From NCBI GenBank assembly GCA_049609065.1, contig JBMYYE010000009.1, positions 1 through 40,786 of the forward strand: a stretch of 40,786 bases of DNA. Direction: 5' to 3'. Positions 32,062-38,596 of the stretch are shown piece after piece. The stretch comes from JBMYYE01 sp049609065 (GTDB lineage Bacteria; Pseudomonadota; Alphaproteobacteria; Rhodobacterales; Rhodobacteraceae). A program made the position numbers and the translations under genes. Every line of letters starts with the position of its first letter. The first letter of the stretch is position 1. The notes beneath the pieces were generated by a model, which had not been told where the DNA came from, made no database searches, and saw nothing but the letters and a program-made list of their open reading frames with translations.

Positions 32062-32548
32062 ACGGATCATAGGCCCATTGGAGGAGGCCTTGGCGTTGTT
32101 TCGGGCGGCAAAGAATATCCCCTGGATAGCAATTTGCCCGAATTTGGCCCGCATGGCGCGCAAATGCCCGCCAGCGTTTGATTTGGATTTGATCGACCTC
32201 ATCCAAGCGCCGCCCCATGTAGTAGCGGCAATACCATTGGAACCAGCCGCGCGGGTCGGGGCCGTAGATCCACCCCTTTTGGCGCCACATAGAAAGGTCC
32301 TGTCGGCTTTTGATGCCAAAGTAGTTGAGGCTTGGGTTTGGTGTATTGCTCAACTTTGCGCCCTCAAACCAGTCTGCGGGGAACTCATCCGTACACTCAT
32401 TGAGGTATTTGCCCTCAAACACGCCCATTGCGAGCATCTCTTTTGGGGAAAAATGTGGGGTGAAGCCGCCATCGAAATGCTGCCCCATCGGGGCAACGCA
32501 ATCATAGCTATAATTCGACTGATAGAAATCACTGATGACGCGGCGCAT
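32054..32548 (-). CDS. Conserved hypothetical protein
   Basis: A 164-residue protein rich in aromatic residues, with GQHFDGGFTPHFSPKEMLAM, GWFQWYCRYYMGRR (about 101-114) and a C-terminus CRPKQRQGLLQWAYDPFI. I recall similar uncharacterised bacterial proteins sharing the WFQWYCRYYMGRR core and RQRQALLxWAY end, but no function is known. No signal peptide or membrane helix is seen. The ATG has GGGGA six bases upstream, right after the terminator that closes rpmD, so it needs read-through or its own promoter. Confidence 0.75.
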   Translation of the reverse strand: MRRVISDFYQSNYSYDCVAPMGQHFDGGFTPHFSPKEMLAMGVFEGKYLNECTDEFPADWFEGAKLSNTPNPSLNYFGIKSRQDLSMWRQKGWIYGPDPRGWFQWYCRYYMGRRLDEVDQIQIKRWRAFARHAGQIRANCYPGDILCRPKQRQGLLQWAYDPFI

Positions 32549-32566
32549 TTGCAGTCCCCAAATAAA

Positions 32567-32593
32567 AAACGCCCCTAAAATAGGGGCGTTTTC
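32567..32593 (-). terminator. Perfect intrinsic terminator after rpmD
   Basis: AAAACGCCCCTA and TAGGGGCGTTTT form a perfect 12-pair stem with a three-base loop, followed on the minus strand by a T run. It lies about 18 bases after the rpmD stop and interrupts what is normally a continuous spc operon. Confidence 0.93.
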
Positions 32594-32611
32594 AAAACTA
32601 TGGCAAGAGCC

Positions 32612-32806
32612 TTAGCCTTTTTCTTCGATAATCTCAACCATATGCGAGATCTTAGAGATCATGCCGCGAATTGAAGGTGTATCTTCAAGCTCACGGGTTT
32701 TGTGCATTTTGTTGAGGCCCAAACCGATCAATGTCGCACGTTGGTCTTGTGGACGACGGATCGGGGAACCGATTTGCTTTACAACGATTGTTTTCTTCTT
32801 GGCCAT
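32612..32806 (-). CDS. rpmD: 50S ribosomal protein L30
   Basis: A 64-residue protein with VKQIGSPIRRPQDQRATLIG and LGLNKMHKTRELEDTPSIRG, the L30 signature, at full length. The ATG follows AAGGA. It is 11 bases after rpsE and is the last gene before a strong terminator. Confidence 0.97.
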   Translation of the reverse strand: MAKKKTIVVKQIGSPIRRPQDQRATLIGLGLNKMHKTRELEDTPSIRGMISKISHMVEIIEEKG

Positions 32807-32817
32807 GGTACTAGTCC

Positions 32818-33390
32818 TTATGCCTCTGCAGATGCGTCAGCAGGTGCTTCGGCGTCTGGTTTACGAAGAATGTCAGCAACTTTCTTGCCACGACGTTGAG
32901 CAACCATACGAGGAGAAGCCTCTTTGGTTAGACCGTCGATCGTAGCACGGATCATGTTGTATGGGTTTTGTGAACCGATTGATTTTGCAACAACGTCTTG
33001 GACGCCGAGCATTTCAAATACGGCACGCATAGGACCACCAGCAATGATACCAGTACCTTGTGGGGCTGTACGCATAACCACTTTACCAGCGCCATGACGG
33101 CCCTCGATATCGTGGTGAAGTGTACGGCCTTCACGAAGTGGAACGCGCACAAGCTGACGCTTGGCTTGTTCCGTTGCTTTGCGGATCGCTTCTGGTACTT
33201 CTTTCGCTTTACCTTTGCCGAAGCCTACGCGACCTTTTTGGTCACCAACTACAACAAGGGCTGCAAAGCCAAAGCGTTTACCACCTTTTACGGTTTTGGA
33301 TACGCGGTTGATCGCTACGAGACGATCGGCGAATTCAGGGGTTTCTTCGCGATCGCGACCTTTTCCCCGACGGTTTTCACGTTCTGCCAT
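32818..33390 (-). CDS. rpsE: 30S ribosomal protein S5
   Basis: A 190-residue protein with the double-stranded-RNA-binding-type S5 N-domain (LVAINRVSKTVKGGKRFGFA) and GRVGFGKGKAKEVPEAIRKA. It helps decoding accuracy. It carries an acidic Ala-rich C-terminal tail (DAEAPADASAEA) beyond the core. It is 12 bases after rplR. Confidence 0.97.
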   Translation of the reverse strand: MAERENRRGKGRDREETPEFADRLVAINRVSKTVKGGKRFGFAALVVVGDQKGRVGFGKGKAKEVPEAIRKATEQAKRQLVRVPLREGRTLHHDIEGRHGAGKVVMRTAPQGTGIIAGGPMRAVFEMLGVQDVVAKSIGSQNPYNMIRATIDGLTKEASPRMVAQRRGKKVADILRKPDAEAPADASAEA

Positions 33391-33402
33391 GATTTCGTCT
33401 CC

Positions 33403-33762
33403 TTAAAACTTAAGTCCACCTTCACGGGCAGCTTCAGCCAAAGCTTTAACCTTACCGTGAAAGAGGAAGCCGCCACGATCAAAGTAGCAGTCTTCAACAC
33501 CAGCTTTTTTCGCACGCTCAGCAATTGCTGTGCCTACTTTTGCCGCTGCTTCAACGTTGTTTTTGCCAACAACACCCAATGCTTTCTCAAGTGAGGAAGC
33601 AGATGCGAGAGTTGTGCCTTTAACATCGTCGATCAGCTGGCAGCTGATGTTTTTGTTTGAGCGATGAACGGACAAACGAATGCGACCTGCATTCACTTTC
33701 CGCAATTTATTCCGAACGCGCAGGCGGCGCTTCAGAAACAATGTTCTTTTGCTATTAGCCAT
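33403..33762 (-). CDS. rplR: 50S ribosomal protein L18
   Basis: A 119-residue protein with RLSVHRSNKNISCQLIDD and GVEDCYFDRGGFLFHGKVKA, typical of bacterial L18. It binds 5S rRNA. It is 11 bases after rplF. Confidence 0.97.
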   Translation of the reverse strand: MANSKRTLFLKRRLRVRNKLRKVNAGRIRLSVHRSNKNISCQLIDDVKGTTLASASSLEKALGVVGKNNVEAAAKVGTAIAERAKKAGVEDCYFDRGGFLFHGKVKALAEAAREGGLKF

Positions 33763-33773
33763 ATCTACGGTCC

Positions 33774-34307
33774 TTACTTCTTCTTACCTTCTTTGCGGAA
33801 GACATATTCGTCCTTATAGCGAATACCTTTGCCTTTATAAGGCTCTGGTTTACGCCAAGCACGAATTTCAGCAGCAACTTGACCAACAGTTTGTTCATCA
33901 ATGCCTTCTACCACAATTTCGGTTTGCTTAGGTGCTGTCACTGTGATGCCTTCCGGCGCCACATAGTCAACGTCATGTGACAAGCCAAGGTTCAACTTAA
34001 GAACATTGCCCTGCATCGTCGCACGATAACCAATACCTTGGATCTCGAGCTCCTTTTTGAAGCCGTCCGTCACGCCAGTCACAAGGTTCGCGATGCGAGT
34101 GCGGGACATGCCCCACTGCTGACGCGCACGTTTTGACATGCCACGAGGTTCGACTTTCACTTCGTTTTCTTCGACAGTAAGAGTTACGTCATCAGTCGCG
34201 GTGAAGTTACGTGTGCCTTTTGGGCCCTTAACTTCGATGGTCTGACCAGAAACAGATGCTGTTACACCTGCTGGTAGCCCGACCGGTTTTTTACCAATAC
34301 GAGACAT
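33774..34307 (-). CDS. rplF: 50S ribosomal protein L6
   Basis: A 177-residue protein starting MSRIGKKPVGLPAGV and ending with KPEPYKGKGIRYKDEYVFRK, diagnostic of L6. It lies near the factor-binding site of the large subunit. It is nine bases after rpsH. Confidence 0.98.
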   Translation of the reverse strand: MSRIGKKPVGLPAGVTASVSGQTIEVKGPKGTRNFTATDDVTLTVEENEVKVEPRGMSKRARQQWGMSRTRIANLVTGVTDGFKKELEIQGIGYRATMQGNVLKLNLGLSHDVDYVAPEGITVTAPKQTEIVVEGIDEQTVGQVAAEIRAWRKPEPYKGKGIRYKDEYVFRKEGKKK

Positions 34308-34316
34308 CCAGACCTC

Positions 34317-34709
34317 CTAGAAGACTGTGCAAAGCACTTCGCCGCCAACATTGGCAGATCGTGCATTCGCATCAGACATAATGCCTTTAGAAGTAGAGAC
34401 GATAGAAACACCAAGGCCCTGACGGACGGATGGGATTTCTTTAACACCCATATATACGCGGCGGCCAGGTGTAGAAACACGCTTTAGCTCACGAATAACA
34501 GGAGTGCCGTCAAAATACTTGAGGCTGATTTCAATTGCAGGATGACCGTCGCTACCAGTGGATTTTTCATATCCACGGATGTAGCCTTCGTCAGCCAAAA
34601 CATCGAGTACCCAAGCACGAAGCTTAGAACCAGGTGTCATTACGGTGGACTTACCGCGCATTTGGGCGTTCCGAATACGTGTAAGCATATCGCCGAGAGG
34701 ATCATTCAT
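34317..34709 (-). CDS. rpsH: 30S ribosomal protein S8
   Basis: A 130-residue protein starting MNDPLGDMLTRIRNAQMRGK and ending GGEVLCTVF. It binds 16S rRNA helix 21; in E. coli S8 also represses the spc operon by binding its rplE-proximal mRNA. I did not identify a matching S8 mRNA site here. Confidence 0.98.
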   Translation of the reverse strand: MNDPLGDMLTRIRNAQMRGKSTVMTPGSKLRAWVLDVLADEGYIRGYEKSTGSDGHPAIEISLKYFDGTPVIRELKRVSTPGRRVYMGVKEIPSVRQGLGVSIVSTSKGIMSDANARSANVGGEVLCTVF

Positions 34710-34723
34710 TTTTTAATCTCCCT

Positions 34724-35029
34724 CTACCAGCTAGATTTAACCATGCCTGGGATTTGGCCGGATGAGCCGAGTTCCCGAAGCGCGATACGTGAAACCTTCA
34801 ACTTACGGTAGTAAGCATGTGGACGACCTGTGAGCTGGCAACGGTTGTGCAAGCGTGTCGCTGAAGAGTTACGTGGAAGTTTTGCCAATTTAAGACGCGC
34901 TTTAAAACGCTCTTCCATTGACTTGGATTCGTCGTTTGCGATTTCCTTAAGAGCTGCACGTTTTGCTGCAAATTTTGCAACAAGGCGTGCGCGCTTAACT
35001 TCGCGTTCGACCATTGCTTTTTTAGCCAT
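34724..35029 (-). CDS. rpsN: 30S ribosomal protein S14 (zinc-free type)
   Basis: A 101-residue protein ending with NRCQLTGRPHAYYRKLKVSR and GQIPGMVKSSW. It lacks the paired CxxC zinc ligands of the short form, so it is the long zinc-independent form. It is 14 bases upstream of rpsH on the minus strand. Confidence 0.97.
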   Translation of the reverse strand: MAKKAMVEREVKRARLVAKFAAKRAALKEIANDESKSMEERFKARLKLAKLPRNSSATRLHNRCQLTGRPHAYYRKLKVSRIALRELGSSGQIPGMVKSSW

Positions 35030-35049
35030 ATCTAAGTCTCCTCCCGCGA

Positions 35050-35610
35050 TCAGCTATTGAACGGCATGTTGAACGCAGTCAACAAGGCCTTAGCTTCTGC
35101 ATCTGATTGAGCGGTGGTGCAGATAACGATGTCCATTCCCAAAACTTCATCAACTTTATCAAAGTCGATTTCTGGGAACACGATGTGCTCTTTGAGGCCC
35201 ATAGCATAGTTGCCACGACCATCAAAAGATTTGCCGGAAACGCCGCGGAAGTCGCGGATGCGAGGCATCGCGATTGTGATCAAACGGTCGAGAAATTCGA
35301 ACATACGATCGCCACGAAGCGTCACTTTACACCCAAGCGGCATATCTTCACGAACCCGGAAGCTCGCAACAGATTTTTTCGCTTTTGTAATAACCGCTTG
35401 TTGACCCGCAATAGTTGTGAGGTCAGCATGTGCTGTTTTTACTTTTTTGGTGTCTTTAACGGCTTGACCAATCCCCATGTTGAGAACAATTTTCTCAAGC
35501 TTAGGAAGCATCATATCGTTTTTATAGCCAAACTCTTCTTTCAAAGATGCACGAATGCTGTCTTTGTAAAGAGCTTTCAAACGAGGTGTGTAATCAGCAT
35601 TATCCAACAT
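35050..35610 (-). CDS. rplE: 50S ribosomal protein L5
   Basis: A 186-residue protein with KIVLNMGIGQAVKDTKKV, AKKSVASFRVREDMPLGCKV and YAMGLKEHIVFPEI, typical L5 segments. It binds 5S rRNA and P-site tRNA. Its ATG shares a base with the rplX stop. Confidence 0.98.
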   Translation of the reverse strand: MLDNADYTPRLKALYKDSIRASLKEEFGYKNDMMLPKLEKIVLNMGIGQAVKDTKKVKTAHADLTTIAGQQAVITKAKKSVASFRVREDMPLGCKVTLRGDRMFEFLDRLITIAMPRIRDFRGVSGKSFDGRGNYAMGLKEHIVFPEIDFDKVDEVLGMDIVICTTAQSDAEAKALLTAFNMPFNS

Positions 35611-35915
35611 TATACAGCCTCCCCAGTTGATTTAGCGAAGCGGATCTTCTTGCCGTCTTCCATGCGGAAGCCAACGCGAGTTGCTTTGCCTTTGCCATCC
35701 AAGAGCGCGAGATTTGACAATGCGATTGGCATCGCTGTCGGCACACGGCCGCCTTGGCTTGTTTGGGTTTGACGCTGATGACGGATAGCGATGTTCACGC
35801 CGTCAACAATTGCTTTACCCGCTTCAGGGTTCACAGAGGAAATAGTCCCCTCTTTACCCTTATCTTTACCGGTCAAAACGACGACTTTGTCGCCTTTTTT
35901 CAATTTAGCAGCCAT
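35610..35915 (-). CDS. rplX: 50S ribosomal protein L24
   Basis: A 101-residue protein with a KOW motif (KKGDKVVVLTGKDKGKEGTI) and VDGVNIAIRHQR. It is an early assembly initiator of the large subunit. It overlaps both neighbours by one base, so rplN-rplX-rplE are translationally coupled. Confidence 0.97.
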   Translation of the reverse strand: MAAKLKKGDKVVVLTGKDKGKEGTISSVNPEAGKAIVDGVNIAIRHQRQTQTSQGGRVPTAMPIALSNLALLDGKGKATRVGFRMEDGKKIRFAKSTGEAV

Positions 35916-36283
35916 TAGAGCACCTCCGGTGCAAGAGAAATGATTTTCATGAAATCTTTCCCGCGCAATTCGCGAACAACTGGGCCAAAGATACGTGTAC
36001 CGATCGGCTCGTTGCTGTTGTTGAGGATTACGGCTGCATTCCGGTCAAAGCGGATTGCAGTGCCGTCTTCACGACGGACTTCCTTAGCTGTGCGAACGAC
36101 GACGGCCTTACGGACGTCCCCTTTTTTCACACGGCCGCGCGGGATGGCTTCCTTAACTGAGACAACGATAACGTCGCCAACAGAAGCGTATTTACGCTTG
36201 GAACCACCCAACACCTTGATGCACTGAACACGGCGAGCGCCGCTGTTGTCAGCTACATCCAGATTTGTTTGCATCTGGATCAT
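35915..36283 (-). CDS. rplN: 50S ribosomal protein L14
   Basis: A 122-residue protein starting MIQMQTNLDVADNSGARRVQ and ending MKIISLAPEVL, the full and typical L14. It forms part of the inter-subunit bridge. A structured 76-base spacer separates it from rpsQ. Confidence 0.98.
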   Translation of the reverse strand: MIQMQTNLDVADNSGARRVQCIKVLGGSKRKYASVGDVIVVSVKEAIPRGRVKKGDVRKAVVVRTAKEVRREDGTAIRFDRNAAVILNNSNEPIGTRIFGPVVRELRGKDFMKIISLAPEVL

Positions 36284-36302
36284 GTGGTTTCTCCCGACCT
36301 AT

Positions 36303-36354
36303 GGGGCCCTGATCAGGGGCATCCCCAGGGTTTCGATGATGTCGAAAAGCCCTG
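36303..36354 (-). other. Hairpins between rpsQ and rplN
   Basis: A 12-base perfect palindrome, CCCTGATCAGGG (36307-36318), is flanked by GGGG and CCCC. Next to it CAGGGTTTCGA (36326-36336) pairs with TCGAAA..CCCTG (36342-36354) with a two-base bulge. No T run is present. Ribosomal genes are usually nearly contiguous here, so the spacer is unusual. Confidence 0.5.
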
Positions 36355-36359
36355 AACGC

Positions 36360-36590
36360 TTACGCGCCCAATACTTCCCAACGCTTCGTCTTCGAAATTG
36401 GCGTGCATTCTTGAATGCGAACTTGATCACCAACTTTGAATTCGTTCTTCGCATCGTGAGCCCGGTATTTCTTGGACTTACGAATGGTTTTCTTCAGAAC
36501 TGGGTGCGTAAAGCGGCGCTCAACTGAAACTGTTACAGTTTGTTCGTTTTGGTCGCTTGTTACAACGCCTGTCAAAATACGTTTAGGCAT
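36360..36590 (-). CDS. rpsQ: 30S ribosomal protein S17
   Basis: A 76-residue protein starting MPKRILTGVVTSDQNEQTVT and containing YRAHDAKNEFKVGDQVRIQE, the S17 signature. It is a primary 16S rRNA binder. It is 11 bases after rpmC. Confidence 0.97.
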   Translation of the reverse strand: MPKRILTGVVTSDQNEQTVTVSVERRFTHPVLKKTIRKSKKYRAHDAKNEFKVGDQVRIQECTPISKTKRWEVLGA

Positions 36591-36601
36591 TCTCGAGGCT
36601 C

Positions 36602-36808
36602 CTATTCTTCAGATGCAGCAGATGCTGCTTTTTCGTTCAAAATCGTTTTAACACGTGCCGCTTGGCGACGTGCGTTACGAATTTGAGCCGTGTTTTCTAG
36701 TTGACCTGTTGCTTGCTGAAAGCGGAGGTTGAAGCTCTCTTTCTTTGAAGCAGCCAGCTCTTCTTTGAGCTGATCAGGCGTCTTATCGCGTAGTTCATTG
36801 GCGTTCAT
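36602..36808 (-). CDS. rpmC: 50S ribosomal protein L29
   Basis: A 68-residue protein starting MNANELRDKTPDQLKEELAA, with LRFQQATGQLENTAQIRNAR typical of L29. It lies at the tunnel exit and contacts SRP and trigger factor. The ATG at 36808 is seven bases from the AGGA ribosome site; an ATG two codons upstream is too close to it. In most bacteria rplP directly precedes this gene; here it is first in a new unit. Confidence 0.96.
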   Translation of the reverse strand: MNANELRDKTPDQLKEELAASKKESFNLRFQQATGQLENTAQIRNARRQAARVKTILNEKAASAASEE

Positions 36809-36889
36809 CGCCATTTCCTTTCCTATCATCAGAGAGCTCCATCCATATCTCGATGGGTGACCCTTTTTCTGATGGGTAAACAAAAAACA

Positions 36890-36915
36890 CACGAATCCCC
36901 AAAAGGGAATCCGCG
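36890..36915 (-). terminator. Terminator-like hairpin in the rpmC leader
   Basis: On the minus strand CGCGGATTCCC, a TTTT loop and GGGGATTCGTG pair over 11 positions including three G-T pairs, followed by TGTTTTTTGTTT. It lies about 80 bases before rpmC and very near the start of the candidate promoter transcript. It could be a leader attenuator or stop transcripts arriving from further upstream. Confidence 0.45.
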
Positions 36916-36924
36916 AGATGTGTC

Positions 36925-36953
36925 TCTATAGGGGGGAACCCCCCCCGTGGCAA
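36925..36953 (-). promoter_or_regulatory. Candidate rpmC promoter with G-run/C-run spacer
   Basis: On the minus strand TTGCCA (36953-36948) and TATAGA (36930-36925) are 17 bases apart. The spacer is almost entirely a run of eight G, TT and six C. The start would be near 36918, giving a leader of about 110 bases. A promoter is expected because rplP and rpmC are no longer contiguous. Confidence 0.45.
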
Positions 36954-36972
36954 CCCATATATCCAAGCTTTC

Positions 36973-36996
36973 TTGAGGGAAATGCACCCCCCTCAA
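36973..36996. repeat. Inverted repeat in the divergent rpmC/TIGR02466 spacer
   Basis: TTGAGGG (36973-36979) and CCCTCAA (36990-36996) are perfect seven-base arms ten bases apart. They lie between the candidate rpmC promoter and the start of the plus-strand gene, so an operator for either side is possible. Confidence 0.4.
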
Positions 36997-37050
36997 AATG
37001 AGCCACAGTTTCCCCTCGCCTGTTGCCACACATTCGCGTAAATAGAACCC

Positions 37051-37674
37051 ATGTCTACGATATCATCTCTCTTTGTGACCCGCCTGTACCAAGCTCGCCT
37101 CTCTGAGCACACGCCATCTATTGATGCTGACGAACTCGAAGCATCTTGCTGGACAATCGCCGAGGATGACGAAGCCGGCCAAGATTGGTGTGAAAACAAC
37201 GATTATCCCGGCTACACGTCCTACGCCTCCCTCACGGATCTGCCGTGGCGGTTCCCGATTTTCAAGGATCTCGTAGAAACGCTCGATAAACATGTGGCGG
37301 AATTTGTCAAAGACCTCGAATTTGATCTCGATGGTCGGGACTTGGTTCTAGAAGACATCTGGATCAATATCTTGCCTGAAGGCGGCTATCATTCCGCACA
37401 CATTCACCCCCATTCGGTTATTTCCGGCACGACCTATGTGTCCATGCCCGAAGGCGCGTCCCGCATCAAATACGAAGATCCCCGTCACCAAATGATGATG
37501 GCCTCCCCGATCCGCAAAAAAGAGGCGCGTGAGGAACTGAAAAGCTTCGTCTATAAAGCGCCCGCCATCGGGGATGTGTTGCTCTGGGAAAGTTGGCTGC
37601 GCCATGAGGTCCATATGAACACCTCAGAAGAAGAACGGATTTCCGTGAGCTTTAATTATAAATGGGGTGAGTGA
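37051..37674 (+). CDS. TIGR02466-type putative 2-oxoglutarate-Fe(II) oxygenase family protein
   Basis: This 207-residue protein carries INILPEGGYHSAHIHPHSVI (about 109-128), GTTYVSMPEGASRIKYEDPR, and a C-terminal LLWESWLRHEVHMNTSEEER followed by RISVSFNYKW. The His-rich loop, the later RHEV histidine and the Arg-Ile-Ser strand fit the TIGR02466 family, placed with 2-oxoglutarate/iron dioxygenases. The substrate is unknown; hydroxylation of a ribosomal protein is a tempting idea from the location but unproven. The gene runs against the ribosomal genes between rpmC and rplP. Its ATG has no strong ribosome site. Hairpins follow its stop. Confidence 0.75.
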   Translation: MSTISSLFVTRLYQARLSEHTPSIDADELEASCWTIAEDDEAGQDWCENNDYPGYTSYASLTDLPWRFPIFKDLVETLDKHVAEFVKDLEFDLDGRDLVLEDIWINILPEGGYHSAHIHPHSVISGTTYVSMPEGASRIKYEDPRHQMMMASPIRKKEAREELKSFVYKAPAIGDVLLWESWLRHEVHMNTSEEERISVSFNYKWGE

Positions 37675-37682
37675 GCTTCTTG

Positions 37683-37841
37683 GAAACCGTCCAGTGGACG
37701 GTTTCGCTCACGAACGGGCGGAGCCCTGGGCCTTAGCCAGCTAACGCAACTTCAAACACCCCCCTGCGCCCGAACCGAGGGGTGGGTGCGAATGCGCCCT
37801 CCCCATGGGGGAGGTTCGGGCGCACCAAATCATAGATTTGG
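37683..37841 (+). other. Cluster of strong hairpins downstream of the oxygenase-like gene
   Basis: Three units stand in a row. GAAACCGTCC/GGACGGTTTC (37683-37705) is a perfect ten-pair hairpin. TGCGCCCGAACC (37765-37776) and GGTTCGGGCGCA (37813-37824) are perfect 12-base arms enclosing two further hairpins: GGGTGC/GCGCCC (37784-37799) and CCTCCCC/GGGGAGG (37798-37814, partly competing with its neighbours). CCAAATC/GATTTGG (37825-37841) follows directly. No T runs are present. This could be a structured RNA or palindromic repeats. Confidence 0.55.
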
Positions 37842-37859
37842 CAGGGCTAGGTGCATTGC

Positions 37860-38060
37860 ATGCCAGCGAACAAGAATAGCCATCCACGATTAACTGTCGG
37901 GTAACTTCGTAATTATTTTGACCGGTTCAGCGTAAGCGATGACACCGAAATCGACTTCGGCTCAACTCTCGACGCAGATCCTTTAGTCTATTATCGCATC
38001 AAACCTCGTGATAATAAGTTACTTCAGATCGGATTAAACCAAGAAAGTATTTTGGATTAG
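37860..38060 (+). pseudogene. Small reading frame with one in-frame stop (possible pseudogene)
   Basis: ATG 37860, preceded by AGGT seven bases upstream, reads MPANKNSHPRLTVG and then meets TAA at 37902. The same frame continues for 51 codons, through LRNYFDRFSV and DADPLVYYRIKPRDNKLLQI, to TAG 38058. A terminator begins two bases later. The continuous frame, the ribosome site and the terminator suggest a small gene broken by one stop or read through. I do not recognise the peptide, and chance remains possible. Confidence 0.3.
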
Positions 38061-38061
38061 C

Positions 38062-38094
38062 AAAACCCCCGCCAGTTTCCTGACGGGGGTTTTT
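38062..38094. terminator. Bidirectional intrinsic terminator between rplP and the oxygenase-like gene
   Basis: AAAACCCCCG (38062-38071) and CGGGGGTTTT (38084-38093), with an inner CAG/CTG, form a strong stem. The plus strand continues with TTTTTGTTTT from the stem end; the minus strand has a TTTT run. It ends the S10-type unit after rplP and closes any plus-strand transcript. Confidence 0.9.
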
Positions 38095-38116
38095 GTTTTC
38101 TAGCTCAAAGGGCCCG

Positions 38117-38164
38117 CGGATCTACGATCCGTTACACCCTCCTGACGATCTGCGATGCAGATCG
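38117..38164 (-). other. Two perfect hairpins after rplP
   Basis: CGGATC/GATCCG (38117-38131) and CGATCTGC/GCAGATCG (38146-38164), each with a three-base loop, lie between the rplP stop and the terminator. They may protect the 3' end of the S10-type mRNA. Confidence 0.5.
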
Positions 38165-38171
38165 CAGGGAT

Positions 38172-38585
38172 TTACCAATCTTCGCGAAGGACGACCCGTG
38201 TTTTCACAGGAAGTTTCATCGCGGCAAGGCGAAGCGCCTCACGTGCAACATCTTCGGATACGCCGTCCAGTTCGAACATGATACGGCCAGGACGAACCTT
38301 GGCTGCCCAATAATCGACAGAACCTTTACCTTTACCCATACGAACTTCGGTAGGTTTTGAAGTCACAGGGGTGTCAGGGAAGATACGGATCCAAACACGA
38401 CCTTGACGTTTCATGTGACGTGTCATCGCGCGGCGAGCCGCCTCGATTTGACGTGCAGTCACGCGCTCAGGTGTGGTTGCTTTAAGGCCAAAAGACCCAA
38501 AGTTAAGATCAGAACCGCCTTTTGTAAGACCTTTGATCCGGCCTTTGTGCATTTTGCGGAATTTAGTACGTTTTGGTTGAAGCAT
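38172..38585 (-). CDS. rplP: 50S ribosomal protein L16
   Basis: A 137-residue protein starting MLQPKRTKFRKMHKGRIKGL with TPERVTARQIEAARRAMTRH and RIFPDTPVTSKPTEVRMGKG, typical L16. It shapes the A-site region of the large subunit. The conserved Arg in RMGKGKG is the segment hydroxylated by YcfD in E. coli. It is the last gene of the S10-type unit here. Confidence 0.98.
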   Translation of the reverse strand: MLQPKRTKFRKMHKGRIKGLTKGGSDLNFGSFGLKATTPERVTARQIEAARRAMTRHMKRQGRVWIRIFPDTPVTSKPTEVRMGKGKGSVDYWAAKVRPGRIMFELDGVSEDVAREALRLAAMKLPVKTRVVLREDW

Positions 38586-38596
38586 CTATCTTCTCC

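Noticed and set aside
36893..36912. GAATCC and its neighbour read as a perfect inverted repeat
   Set aside because: The outer GAATCC copies are direct, not inverted; only the wobble-rich stem reported for 36890-36915 holds.
37683..37841. CRISPR array in the hairpin field
   Set aside because: The palindromes differ from one another in sequence and size; there are no regularly spaced identical repeats and no cas genes.
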